Source: Clostridium_AW sp040797845
Lineage (GTDB): Bacteria; Bacillota; Clostridia; Clostridiales; Clostridiaceae
Direction: 5' to 3'
DNA length: 64,000 nt
Assembly: GCA_040797845.1 (NCBI GenBank)
Contig: JBFNFA010000002.1
Span: 513,111 to 577,110, forward strand
Positions 44,767 to 52,852 of this stretch are shown piece by piece. Numbering within the stretch: the stretch's first letter is position 1; every line of letters starts with the position of its first letter. The position numbers and the translations under genes are program-made. Under the pieces are notes generated by a model. It searched no databases and had not been told where the DNA came from. It saw only the letters and a list, made by a program, of their open reading frames with translations.

Positions 44767-44986
44767 ATTATTCACACCCTTTAATAATTATTGCTTCTTA
44801 ATATAATAATAACACAAACCCTTCAAATTGTTAAGAAAATTCTAAATATTTGCCAATAAAAAAGAGCATCTAAATAATAGATGCTTAATAATAAATGCAA
44901 ATGGGCTTTAAGTAACATAGTATATTATATTTATATATTTCAATTTTTGTTACATGTTATTGATAAAAATTATATATCCTCTATGG

Positions 44987-45156
44987 TTGTCCACATGTTA
45001 TCCACATTTCTGTGGATAATGTTAACATATTTTATATTTTCCCCAATTAATTTTCTAAAAATTCTTTTAAAATTACTGATACTACTTTATAATATATATA
45101 AATTGTTGAGAATCAACATTAATTTCACAAGTTATTCACATGCTAATTGTGGATAA
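44987..45156. promoter_or_regulatory. DnaA-box cluster A
   Basis: Five boxes: TTGTCCACA 44987 (one mismatch), TTATCCACA 44998 (perfect), TGTGGATAA 45011 (perfect, opposite strand), TTATTCACA 45132 (fits TTATNCACA), and TGTGGATAA 45148 (perfect, opposite strand). The DNA around them is very AT-rich and lies between the NatB-like gene and the deacetylase gene. No dnaA gene is present, so this is more likely a DnaA-titrating or regulatory locus than the chromosome origin itself. Confidence 0.75.
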
Positions 45157-45259
45157 TGTGCATAAAATATATCTTTTTTTTGCTTTAAAAAGGGTATATC
45201 TATATGAAACCCTTAAAATTAAAGGGTTTATAATATATTATATATTAAGGAGTGTACAA

Positions 45260-46180
45260 ATGTCATTAAAAAAAACTTTTAATTTTAAATTAATACTATT
45301 TTCCTTACTAATTCTCCTTTTTTCTTCTTCTTGTTCCAAAACCAACATTGAAGATAATAAGTCTCTTGTTGACAACAATGCACAAGTTATCAACAAAGAA
45401 ACTAACAATTCTTCAAATAATATAGAAGACAAGAAGGATGATACTGAAAAAAGTAATGCTCAAAAAGACAAAGATGCCATTAATAAAAATTCTCCGCTAA
45501 TTTATAATGATAGAGCAATTCCAGTATTGATGTATCATTCAATAAATTATGAAAAAGGAAATGAGTTGATGGTACCAAAAGAACAATTTAGAGAGCAGAT
45601 GAATTATTTATATGAAAACGGGTATACAACTCTTACTTTAAACCAGTTATATGATTTTTTTATAAACAACAAACCCATCCCTGAGAAATCTGTTGTTATA
45701 ACTTTAGATGATGGATATAAGGATAATTACACTAATGCCTTTCCAATATTAAAAGAATTTAATTTTAATGCTGTAGTTTTTGTTGTTACTAATAATATAG
45801 ATAATCATAAGAACTTTTTGACTTCTGAACAAATTTTAGAAATGGACAAGAATGGTATTGAAATCCAAAGTCATACAGCAAATCATGAGAGATTACCTAC
45901 ATTGAGTTATGAAAATCAAGTGAGAACTCTTAAAATTTCAAAGGAATTTTTAGAAAAATTGTTGAATAAAGAATCACCTTATATAGCCTATCCCTATGGT
46001 GATGCGGATAGTGATACAATTAAAGCTGCAAAAGAGGTAGGATATAAAATGGCCTTTACTACAAATGGAACATGGTCAGATAAATCCGATGGTATATTAA
46101 GTTTAGATAGGGTATATATAAGTGCTAACTTTGATATGGATGAATTCCATAGAAGATTAACTAATAAAAATTATAAATAG
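45260..46180 (+). CDS. Polysaccharide deacetylase lipoprotein (NodB domain)
   Basis: 306 residues. Lipoprotein signal FKLILFSLLILLFSSSC, then a Ser/Asn/Lys-rich linker (about 25-75), then a NodB-fold domain. Motif 1 is VVITLDDGY with the catalytic and metal-binding Asp pair; motif 2 is IQSHTANHE with the metal His residues; YIAYPYGDAD is the third. It should deacetylate peptidoglycan or another glycan at the cell surface. The ATG at 45260 follows AAGGAG. The frame extends back to 45140 through DnaA-box DNA and is not coding there. It lies between two DnaA-box clusters. Confidence 0.92.
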   Translation: MSLKKTFNFKLILFSLLILLFSSSCSKTNIEDNKSLVDNNAQVINKETNNSSNNIEDKKDDTEKSNAQKDKDAINKNSPLIYNDRAIPVLMYHSINYEKGNELMVPKEQFREQMNYLYENGYTTLTLNQLYDFFINNKPIPEKSVVITLDDGYKDNYTNAFPILKEFNFNAVVFVVTNNIDNHKNFLTSEQILEMDKNGIEIQSHTANHERLPTLSYENQVRTLKISKEFLEKLLNKESPYIAYPYGDADSDTIKAAKEVGYKMAFTTNGTWSDKSDGILSLDRVYISANFDMDEFHRRLTNKNYK

Positions 46181-46320
46181 AAATCTGTCATTTCATTAAT
46201 ACGCAATAAAATATACTAATTTATCACGAAAGACATTGCTTAGAAGCAATTTTAATATTTATTGTAAAATTGCTGGGGTAATATGTCAATTATAGTATAC
46301 AAATTAGATTAAATTTATTA

Positions 46321-46350
46321 AAAAAAGTATGCATTAATGCATACTTTTTT
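46321..46350. terminator. Perfect 30-bp palindrome, terminator-like
   Basis: AAAAAAGTATGCATT is followed directly by its complement, ending in TTTTTT on the plus strand and on the minus strand alike. It lies 140 bases after the deacetylase gene. A weaker hairpin GCAATTTTA/TAAAATTGC (about 46244-46272) precedes it. Confidence 0.7.
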
Positions 46351-46406
46351 CTAACAATTGATTTTTGCAAGTTCTATTTCTTTTGTATTTCTCTTGTGTT
46401 TTTTAG

Positions 46407-46526
46407 TTATCAACAATATATGGGATATTATCCACATAAAAAGTGGATAACCTATATAAAATCATACATTGATTTGATTAACCTTCCCATTGCAATTAAC
46501 ATTATCCACAATTTTATTGTTGATAA
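46407..46526. promoter_or_regulatory. DnaA-box cluster B
   Basis: Boxes at 46407 (TTATCAACA, one mismatch), 46428 (TTATCCACA, perfect), 46442 (AGTGGATAA, one mismatch), 46502 (TTATCCACA, perfect), and 46518 (TGTTGATAA, one mismatch). They mirror cluster A on the other side of the deacetylase gene, 1.3 kb away. Confidence 0.7.
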
Positions 46527-46602
46527 CTCTATTTATATATTGTGGAGTAGTAAGAAATAATAATATTATTTCTTGCAATTTAGTATGCAATTATATTACT
46601 TT

Positions 46603-47244
46603 TTATACCCTTTTTTTAGAGTCTTCTACGAATTTTTCTATACCTATATCTGTTAATGGGTGCTTTAACATTTGTTCTAATACTTTATAAGGTACAGTTG
46701 CGATATCCGCTCCAACCTTTGCGCACTCCAAAACATGCATAGGTGTTCTAATACTAGCAGAGATTACTTCTGTGGAGATTCCGTATATATTAAATATATC
46801 CATTATATCTTCTACTACCTGTAACCCTCCATTGCCTATATCATCTAATCTTCCTAAGAATGGACTAACATATGTGGCCCCTGCCTTAGCTGCCATTAAA
46901 GCTTGTTGAGCAGAAAAAATCAATGTAACATTTGTTTTAATCCCTTCTTTGCTCAACCTACTTACTGCCTTTATTCCCTCTTCACACATAGGAATTTTTA
47001 CAACTATATTTTTGTGAAGCTTAGATAGTTCTCTTCCTTCTTTCACCATACCATCAGCTTCTAAACTAATAACTTCAGCACTTATTGGCCCATCAACTAT
47101 AGAACATATTTCTTCAATAACTTCTCTTAAATCTCTTCCCTCTTTTGCAATTAATGTTGGGTTAGTAGTTACACCATCTAGTATACCCCATTGGGCTACT
47201 TTTTTGATTTCCTCAACATTTGCAGTATCGATAAAAATTTTCAT
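46603..47244 (-). CDS. fsa: Transaldolase, FSA/TalC type
   Basis: 213 residues, the short transaldolase/fructose-6-phosphate aldolase family. IFIDTANVEEIKKVAQWGILDGVTTNPTLIAKEG opens the barrel, the Schiff-base Lys is in NIVVKIPM, and TNVTLIFSAQQALMAAKAGATYVSPFLGRLDDIG follows. It links the pentose phosphate pathway with glycolysis. The ATG at 47244 follows GAGGTG; three codons of open frame precede it. DnaA-box cluster B lies downstream. Confidence 0.93.
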   Translation of the reverse strand: MKIFIDTANVEEIKKVAQWGILDGVTTNPTLIAKEGRDLREVIEEICSIVDGPISAEVISLEADGMVKEGRELSKLHKNIVVKIPMCEEGIKAVSRLSKEGIKTNVTLIFSAQQALMAAKAGATYVSPFLGRLDDIGNGGLQVVEDIMDIFNIYGISTEVISASIRTPMHVLECAKVGADIATVPYKVLEQMLKHPLTDIGIEKFVEDSKKRV

Positions 47245-47519
47245 TTTAAGCACCTCACTTTTATTTTAAATATAAATAATTATAACATAATAAAGTTTTA
47301 TCTTCATCTTCGATACATCCAGAAATCCGCTTATCAATTTTCGACACAATCCGCATTATTGTAATTTTATTACTATTATTTAAAATAAATTTTTGTCGTA
47401 TTTTGCTCAAGTAAAATCAAATCCTTAATTTTACATTTATCTTATCTCCAATGCTTGTCCATTGATATCATTAGCTTTATCCATATAGTAAAAATATGTA
47501 TTTTTACATTGAAAATGTA

Positions 47520-47548
47520 TTGACATTTGAATTAAATGGTAGTATAGT
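47520..47548 (+). promoter_or_regulatory. Promoter of abrB
   Basis: TTGACA (47520-47525), 17 bp, TATAGT (47543-47548), with an untranslated leader of about 125 bases holding a hairpin AATACTA/TAGTATT (about 47607-47630). Two Spo0A-box-like sequences, TTCGACA (47340-47346) and TTGTCGTA (47393-47400), lie further upstream in the otherwise empty 435-base gap. Confidence 0.65.
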
Positions 47549-47679
47549 AACATTAGATAAATTTTTATAAGAATTTTGTAGTTTTATAAAATAATTTATT
47601 AACTTTTAAATACTATATTTATTGTAGTATTATGTTACAATTTGTTGAATTTTGAAATTGACTTATAGGAGGAATGAAT

Positions 47680-47922
47680 ATGAAATCTACAGGTGTTGTT
47701 AGAAGAGTAGATGAACTTGGTAGAATAGTTATACCAATAGAATTAAGAAGGACGTTAGATATAGCAGAAAAAGATGCTTTAGAAATATACGTTGATGGTG
47801 AACAAATTATATTAAAAAAATATGAACCAGCTTGTATATTCTGCGGTGATGCAAGAGATGTTATAAATTATAAAGGTAAAAATATCTGCAAAAACTGTTT
47901 AAACGAATTAAAATCAGAATAA
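47680..47922 (+). CDS. abrB: AbrB-family transition-state regulator
   Basis: 80 residues. The swapped-hairpin DNA-binding domain is STGVVRRVDELGRIVIPIELRRTLDIAEKDALEIYVDGEQIILKKY. It is followed by a short C-terminal metal-type extension with CIFCG and CKNCL, as in clostridial AbrB. It is expected to hold back stationary-phase and sporulation genes. The ATG at 47680 is placed by GGAGG seven bases upstream; the ATG two codons earlier is too close to that site. Confidence 0.95.
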   Translation: MKSTGVVRRVDELGRIVIPIELRRTLDIAEKDALEIYVDGEQIILKKYEPACIFCGDARDVINYKGKNICKNCLNELKSE

Positions 47923-47940
47923 CACAATAGCTCTATCCCC

Positions 47941-47970
47941 CCTCACACTTATAAGTGTGAGGTTTTTTTA
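47941..47970 (+). terminator. Intrinsic terminator of abrB
   Basis: Perfect arms CCTCACACTTA/TAAGTGTGAGG without a loop, followed by seven T. Confidence 0.9.
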
Positions 47971-47971
47971 T

Positions 47972-48008
47972 AATAAAAAGAAGTTTTAACTTAATCAAGT
48001 TAAAACTC
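47972..48008 (-). terminator. Intrinsic terminator of the NlpC/P60 gene
   Basis: Arms AGTTTTAACTT (47982-47992) and AAGTTAAAACT (47997-48007); on the minus strand TTCTTTTTATT follows. Confidence 0.8.
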
Positions 48009-48019
48009 CTAATAATTTT

Positions 48020-49114
48020 CTATCTTACTCTCCTTGCTCCACTATAATCACTTCTAGTTAAAGGAGATACTTTTACAACATCACCTGTTCTTGGTGCATG
48101 CATATATGCATTGTTTCCTACATAAATGCCTACGTGATGGGCAGGATATCCAAAGAAAACTAAATCTCCTGGTTGAAGATTCTCTCTAGATACAGATGCT
48201 CCAAAATTCTGTTGATCAGAAGCTACTCTTGGTATATTTATACCAAAATGCGCATATACATATCTCGTAAATCCTGAGCAATCAAAACTATTCGGACCAT
48301 TTCCACCCCATTGATAAGGTGTTCCTAGAAAGTTTGATGCATATGCTACAATCGTATTAGAAGAAATCTCAGATGGACCTCTAGAAGGCTTGTACTCAGG
48401 AGCCTTGTCCCTAACAGCATTAATCTCTGCCATGGCAGCGTTTATAATTCTTTGAGATTCATTTATCTTTGATGCATACATTCTTTCCTGTTTATTTAGT
48501 TCTGCTAATAGCTTGTCCTGTTCTGATTTTTTGCTATTTACATCTGCTAACTTCTTTTCATTATCAGCTTTTAGAGCTAATAATTTATTATTTTCATTTT
48601 TTAGAGCTTCCTTTTTCTTTTCTATAGCTTGTTTTTTAGCATTAAGCTCAGCGATTATTTTCTTATCTAATTCAATTATTTTTTTTATGGAATCTACTCT
48701 TGAAATTAAGTCACTTATTCCATCTGATTCTATAAGCATTTCAAGATAGCTTCCTGTTCCATTTATGTACATTGCTCTAACTCTTTTATTAAAGAGCTCT
48801 TGTTCTTCTTTAATGTCTTCCTCTGCTTTTTCTATGTCTTTCTCTACTACTTTTATTTCTTTTTCAGTACTTGATATTTTATTCTTTGTATCTTTTACCT
48901 GTCTTAACAGAGCCTCTATGTTACTGTCTAATTTTTCCAATTCCACTTCAATGTCTTCTTGCTTTTTCTGAACATTTTTTAAAGATTTTTTGTTTTCTTC
49001 TATCTGTTGCTGCTGGTTTCTTATTCTTTCATTAAGTGGTTCTGCTAATACTGGTGCGCTCAATGTTCCAACTAGAGAAAGAGCTATTATAGCAGACACT
49101 AACTTTTTATTCAC
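48020..49114 (-). CDS. Secreted NlpC/P60 peptidoglycan hydrolase with coiled coil
   Basis: 364 residues. A signal peptide ends near VLAEP. A PcsB-like coiled coil spans about residues 28-220 (heptads rich in Lys, Glu, Leu), and a C-terminal NlpC/P60 domain carries the catalytic Cys in NSFDCSGFTRYVYAHFG, the catalytic His in AHHVGIYVGNNAYMHAP, and DLVFFGYP. This resembles the RipA/CwlO-type D,L-endopeptidases regulated by FtsEX through the coiled coil. An intrinsic terminator follows. It separates abrB from rsmI. Confidence 0.93.
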   Translation of the reverse strand: MNKKLVSAIIALSLVGTLSAPVLAEPLNERIRNQQQQIEENKKSLKNVQKKQEDIEVELEKLDSNIEALLRQVKDTKNKISSTEKEIKVVEKDIEKAEEDIKEEQELFNKRVRAMYINGTGSYLEMLIESDGISDLISRVDSIKKIIELDKKIIAELNAKKQAIEKKKEALKNENNKLLALKADNEKKLADVNSKKSEQDKLLAELNKQERMYASKINESQRIINAAMAEINAVRDKAPEYKPSRGPSEISSNTIVAYASNFLGTPYQWGGNGPNSFDCSGFTRYVYAHFGINIPRVASDQQNFGASVSRENLQPGDLVFFGYPAHHVGIYVGNNAYMHAPRTGDVVKVSPLTRSDYSGARRVR

Positions 49115-49257
49115 TAAGACACCCCCCGTATACTTTAGTTCATTAATTTAATATAATTTTAAAATTTGTTACCGTTTTGTCACCTTTTTATTATAACATT
49201 ATTGCTAACAAAATCTCAATGATAAAATATATATTAATTGCGGAAATTAATACCAAA

Positions 49258-50112
49258 TTATTCTTTATGAATATTTATAGAAAATTTATATACTTCAGAT
49301 TTTGATAATCTTCTATCTTTTGCAGTGCTTTTGATTGCTTCCTTTTTATTTAACCCTTCTTCCATATACATCATTATATGTTCTTCTATTGATAAGTCTT
49401 GCCATTTCTCCTTTTCTTCCATTTCTATTTCCTGCTGGCTTTTTCCCTCTAATATGAGAACATATTCTCCCTTTGGCGAATTTTTTTTATAATACTCTAA
49501 AGAATTGCTAATAGTGGTTCTTATAATATCCTCATGAAGCTTTGTAAGCTCCCTGCATAAAGATATTCTACGCTCACCTAAATTCTCCTTTAAAAATTCT
49601 AAAGTATTTATTAATCTATGAGGTGCTTCATAAAATATTAACGTTTCTTTTCTTTCTTTTATTTCTTCGATTAATTCTCTCTTTTCTTTATTACTTTTAG
49701 GAATAAAACCTAAAAACATAAATTTAGAGGTATCCATACCCGAGTATACTAATGCCGTAATAGATGCTGTAGCTCCAGGCAATACTTCAAAATCTATATT
49801 ATTATCAATGCATTTTTTAATAATAACACTTCCTGGATCTGAAATACCTGGTGTTCCTGCATCGCTTACTAATGCAATTTCTTTTCCTTCTTGGAGAATT
49901 TCTATTAAATTATTGCTTTTACCATATTCATTGTGCTGATGATAACTAATCAATTGTTTTTTTATATTATAATGATTAGTCAACTTTAATGTCTGTCTAG
50001 TATCTTCTGCCGCTATAATATCCACCGAATTTAACACTTCTATAGCTCTTAAAGTAATATCCTTTAAATTTCCTATTGGTGTAGGAACAATATAAAGCTT
50101 TCCCTTACTCAT
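49258..50112 (-). CDS. rsmI: 16S rRNA 2'-O-ribose methyltransferase
   Basis: About 284 residues. Tetrapyrrole-methylase fold: GKLYIVPTPIGNLKDITLRAIEVL, AEDTRQTLKLTNHY, ALVSDAGTPGISDPG, and TLIFYEAPHRLINTLEFL. It methylates C1402 of 16S rRNA at the ribose. The start at 50112 overlaps the preceding methyltransferase gene by eight bases. Same order as B. subtilis yabB-yabC, which supports both calls. Confidence 0.95.
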   Translation of the reverse strand: MSKGKLYIVPTPIGNLKDITLRAIEVLNSVDIIAAEDTRQTLKLTNHYNIKKQLISYHQHNEYGKSNNLIEILQEGKEIALVSDAGTPGISDPGSVIIKKCIDNNIDFEVLPGATASITALVYSGMDTSKFMFLGFIPKSNKEKRELIEEIKERKETLIFYEAPHRLINTLEFLKENLGERRISLCRELTKLHEDIIRTTISNSLEYYKKNSPKGEYVLILEGKSQQEIEMEEKEKWQDLSIEEHIMMYMEEGLNKKEAIKSTAKDRRLSKSEVYKFSINIHKE

Positions 50113-50866
50113 TTTTATCATCCTCTTTACCATATATTACATTTATCTCTTCAGTATATTTACCTTGCTCATTATACACATATAAAGTACTATCCCATTT
50201 CAAAAACTTACCTCCACCTTTTTGTCCTTCAATCAACACTAAATTTGGAGGTTTATTAATAGACGGTTGAACCATTTTAATCACTTTAGGTTCTATCTTA
50301 TATTTCCTCATCTCACATAAAATATCTGCTATTCTCTCTGGCCTATGTACCATATATAGTCTACCTTTATCTTTCAATATAATACTAGCCGCTTCTATAA
50401 CGTCTCCTAAAGTACAACATATTTCATGCCTTGCTATAGAATCTTTATTATCTAAGTTTACCAATCCACTATTTATTAGTTTATAAGGAGGATTAACTGT
50501 TACCACATCTGCTTTGTTTAAAGACTTAATTAATTCTTTATCTTTTAAATCTCCATTTATAAATTGTACTTTTTCACTAATATCATTATATAAGGCTGTT
50601 CTGTTAGCCATCTCTACCATGTCTTCTTGTATTTCTATGCCCGCAATTTTGTTAATCTTATTTTTCGCAGCAATAACAAAAGGTATTATTCCTGTACCAC
50701 TACATAAATCTACTAAAAAATCTTTTTTTCTTACTTTTACAAAGTTAGCTAATAATATTGCATCCATACCAAACCTAAATCCATATTCTTTTTGTATAAC
50801 TGCATATCCATTTACTTGCAAATCATCTAAAGTTTCTCCATCTTTTATAAGTTCTAATTTCTTCAT
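50105..50866 (-). CDS. tRNA1(Val) adenine-N6 methyltransferase (YabB/TrmN6 type)
   Basis: 253 residues. SAM-binding LVDLCSGTGIIPFVIA near residue 50, catalytic NPPYK in ADVVTVNPPYK, and RHEICCTLGDVIEAAS. The conserved opening is LDDLQVNGYAVIQKEYGFRFGMDAILLANFV. It modifies the adenine next to the anticodon of tRNA-Val. Coupled to rsmI. Confidence 0.92.
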   Translation of the reverse strand: MKKLELIKDGETLDDLQVNGYAVIQKEYGFRFGMDAILLANFVKVRKKDFLVDLCSGTGIIPFVIAAKNKINKIAGIEIQEDMVEMANRTALYNDISEKVQFINGDLKDKELIKSLNKADVVTVNPPYKLINSGLVNLDNKDSIARHEICCTLGDVIEAASIILKDKGRLYMVHRPERIADILCEMRKYKIEPKVIKMVQPSINKPPNLVLIEGQKGGGKFLKWDSTLYVYNEQGKYTEEINVIYGKEDDKNE

Positions 50867-50889
50867 AGCATTTTCCCTTTCTATAAAAT

Positions 50890-50930
50890 ACTAAAAAAAT
50901 GAAACAAATAAATTTTATTTGTTTCATTTT
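50890..50930 (-). terminator. Intrinsic terminator of the PTS IIA gene
   Basis: 17-bp perfect arms AAAATGAAACAAATAAA (50896-50912) and its complement (50914-50930) with a one-base loop, then seven T on the minus strand. Confidence 0.85.
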
Positions 50931-50937
50931 CAAGTCT

Positions 50938-51414
50938 CTATAACTTATAAGTAAGTAAAGTGTCTTCACCAGACTTTACATTCTCATTTGTATTATATTC
51001 TATTTCTTTTACTACATCAACATTAGTTATTATAATTGGAGTTATCAAAGAATACCCCTTATTTATAATGAGTTCTCTATCTATCTTAATTACAGGCTCT
51101 CCTGATTTTAGCACATCCCCTTCTTTTACTAAAGGAGTAAAGCCTTCGCTTTCTAAACCTATTGTATCTATTCCTATATGAATTAATATTTCAATACCGT
51201 TGTCCAAAACCATTCCAAAAGCGTGATTTGTTTTAAATAACAAACTTAATTTCCCATCAGCAGGCGCAACTACAACATCATTAGTAGGATCTATTGCTAC
51301 CCCTTCTCCTACTAACTTCTTTGAAAATACCTTATCCTGTATAGTTGATAAATCTACTACCTTCCCATCCATAGGGGCAGTTAAAATGTAATTCCTTTTT
51401 AATAAATTAAACAT
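50938..51414 (-). CDS. PTS glucose-type IIA phosphocarrier
   Basis: 158 residues, a stand-alone EIIA-Glc fold. APMDGKVVDLSTI, the two active-site His in KTNHAFGMVLDNGIEILIHIGIDTIGL (the second is phosphorylated by HPr), and TPLVKEGDVLKSGEPVIKID are diagnostic. A free IIA may serve several sugar permeases that lack their own IIA. The ATG at 51414 follows GGAGG; the ATG at 51426 contains that site and is rejected. Single-gene unit. Confidence 0.93.
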   Translation of the reverse strand: MFNLLKRNYILTAPMDGKVVDLSTIQDKVFSKKLVGEGVAIDPTNDVVVAPADGKLSLLFKTNHAFGMVLDNGIEILIHIGIDTIGLESEGFTPLVKEGDVLKSGEPVIKIDRELIINKGYSLITPIIITNVDVVKEIEYNTNENVKSGEDTLLTYKL

Positions 51415-51444
51415 ATTATCCTCCATACAAATTTAAATTGTTAT

Positions 51445-51474
51445 AAAAAAGACCACTTATTTAAGTGGTCTTTT
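51445..51474. terminator. Intrinsic terminator after the small ferredoxin gene
   Basis: Arms AAAAGACCACTT and AAGTGGTCTTTT around a short loop, directly downstream of the ferredoxin stop codon on the minus strand. Confidence 0.85.
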
Positions 51475-51475
51475 A

Positions 51476-51646
51476 TTATTCTTGAACAATTGCTCCTACT
51501 GGGCAAACGTTAGCACAGTTTCCGCAATCAATGCAAGATGCAGCATCGATATCGAACTGACTATCTCCTTGGCTTATAGCATTAACTGGACATTCTGATG
51601 AACATGCTCCACAGCTTATGCAAGTGTCTGTTATTTTGTATGCCAT
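51476..51646 (-). CDS. Clostridial 2[4Fe-4S] ferredoxin
   Basis: 56 residues with two complete cluster motifs: CISCGACSSECP in the first half and CIDCGNCANVCP in the second. AYKITDTC opens it and VGAIVQE closes it. This is the classical clostridial low-potential electron carrier. GGAGGTG lies ten bases before the ATG. A terminator follows the stop. Unlike the ferredoxin at 8516, this one carries two clusters. Confidence 0.95.
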   Translation of the reverse strand: MAYKITDTCISCGACSSECPVNAISQGDSQFDIDAASCIDCGNCANVCPVGAIVQE

Positions 51647-51727
51647 AATATGCACACCTCCTTAAATTTTGGACAAGTTATTACGATTTATATTTTACCA
51701 CGTTTACTAAAGTTTTTAAAGTGATTT

Positions 51728-51931
51728 TTACAAAATAGTATATCCTAAGTCTTCTATGGATTCTATAATTTCATCTAATAATATGAAATGTTCATCATAA
51801 ACTATGTTGGCTTCTCCCTTTTCAGGATTTATTTGACAAGCTATTACACCCTCATTACTAGATATAGCTTTTCTAACTCTACTAATATCGTTCATGTTTT
51901 TCATATTACATATCTTTATAATAGACTTCAT
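51728..51931 (-). CDS. HMA-like (ferredoxin-fold) protein lacking the metal-binding Cys pair
   Basis: 67 residues with the beta-alpha-beta-beta-alpha-beta pattern of heavy-metal-associated domains (IIKICNM...VRKAISSNEGVIACQINPEKGEANIVYDE...LDEIIESIEDLGYTIL). The usual GMxCxxC is replaced by NMKNMNDIS, so copper or zinc binding at that place is unlikely. It lies nine bases before the ricT end on the same strand, so the two are co-transcribed. Probably a protein-protein or regulatory domain; unrecognised by name. Confidence 0.75.
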   Translation of the reverse strand: MKSIIKICNMKNMNDISRVRKAISSNEGVIACQINPEKGEANIVYDEHFILLDEIIESIEDLGYTIL

Positions 51932-51940
51932 AGCTTCCTC

Positions 51941-52846
51941 CTAGTTTTCTTTAAATAATTCCTTAATTATAACTTCATCTTCATCATCTATCTCTATTTT
52001 TATATCTTCATCACTTATTGTTCCTTCAAATGATCCTGAGATTAAATTCAATTCTTCTATTGGAATTTCCTGAATAAACTCTTCACCATTTAAAGGTTTT
52101 ATTTTAGCTTTTACACTTTCTTTTACAGCACTATTTGATATTACCTCGCCTTCTCCATATGAACTACTTATTATGGAGCCAACCCTTGGTAATCTTTTTC
52201 TTATTTCCTCGTAAGTATCCTGTTCAAAATTTAAACAACACATAAGTCTTCCACAAATACCTGATATTTTAGTAGGGTTCAATGAAAGATTTTGCTCTTT
52301 AGCCATCTTTATTGATACTGGTGCGAAATCGCCTAAATATGTGGAGCAACACATAGCTCTTCCACAGGGACCTAGTCCCCCTACCATCTTAGCTTCATCT
52401 CTTACACCTATCTGCCTAAGCTCTATTCTTGTTCTAAATATAGCTGCTAAATCTTTAACTAACTCTCTAAAATCTACTCTTCCATCTGCAGTAAAGTAAA
52501 ATATTACTTTATTATTGTCAAAAGTATATTCCACGTCTATAAGCTTCATCTGTAAATTATGTTGTTGTATTTTTTCTAAGCATACACTGAAAGCTTCATG
52601 TTCTTTCTTTTTATTTTGTGAATGTCTATCCTCATCTTCTTCTGTAGCTTTTCTTATAACATTTTTTAAAGGAGCAACTATATCATCTTCACTTACTTCT
52701 TTTGGGCCAATTACGCACTGACCAAACTCTACTCCTCTAACAGTTTCTACTATAACATTATTACCTTGGCTTAACTCTAAATCTCCTGGGGAAAAATAAT
52801 ATATCTTCCCAGCCTTTTTAAAGCGTACTCCTACTACTTTTACCAT
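51941..52846 (-). CDS. ricT: PSP1-domain protein RicT (YaaT)
   Basis: 301 residues. A PSP1 domain with the Fe-S ligating Cys clusters of the Ric complex: GPCGRAMCCSTYLGDF and GICGRLMCCLNFEQDTYEEI. In B. subtilis RicT with RicA and RicF helps RNase Y maturation and speeds Spo0A phosphorylation. RicA/RicF genes are not in this window. It follows holB by six bases. The C-terminal 60 residues are acidic. Confidence 0.92.
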   Translation of the reverse strand: MVKVVGVRFKKAGKIYYFSPGDLELSQGNNVIVETVRGVEFGQCVIGPKEVSEDDIVAPLKNVIRKATEEDEDRHSQNKKKEHEAFSVCLEKIQQHNLQMKLIDVEYTFDNNKVIFYFTADGRVDFRELVKDLAAIFRTRIELRQIGVRDEAKMVGGLGPCGRAMCCSTYLGDFAPVSIKMAKEQNLSLNPTKISGICGRLMCCLNFEQDTYEEIRKRLPRVGSIISSSYGEGEVISNSAVKESVKAKIKPLNGEEFIQEIPIEELNLISGSFEGTISDEDIKIEIDDEDEVIIKELFKEN

Positions 52847-52852
52847 ATTGTT

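Noticed and set aside
45140..45259. N-terminal extension of the deacetylase frame
   Set aside because: Covers DnaA boxes and AT-rich DNA; a signal peptide and AAGGAG site place the start at 45260.
44987..46526. Chromosome origin oriC
   Set aside because: DnaA boxes are present, but dnaA, dnaN, rpmH and recF are not nearby; treated as a DnaA-binding locus instead.
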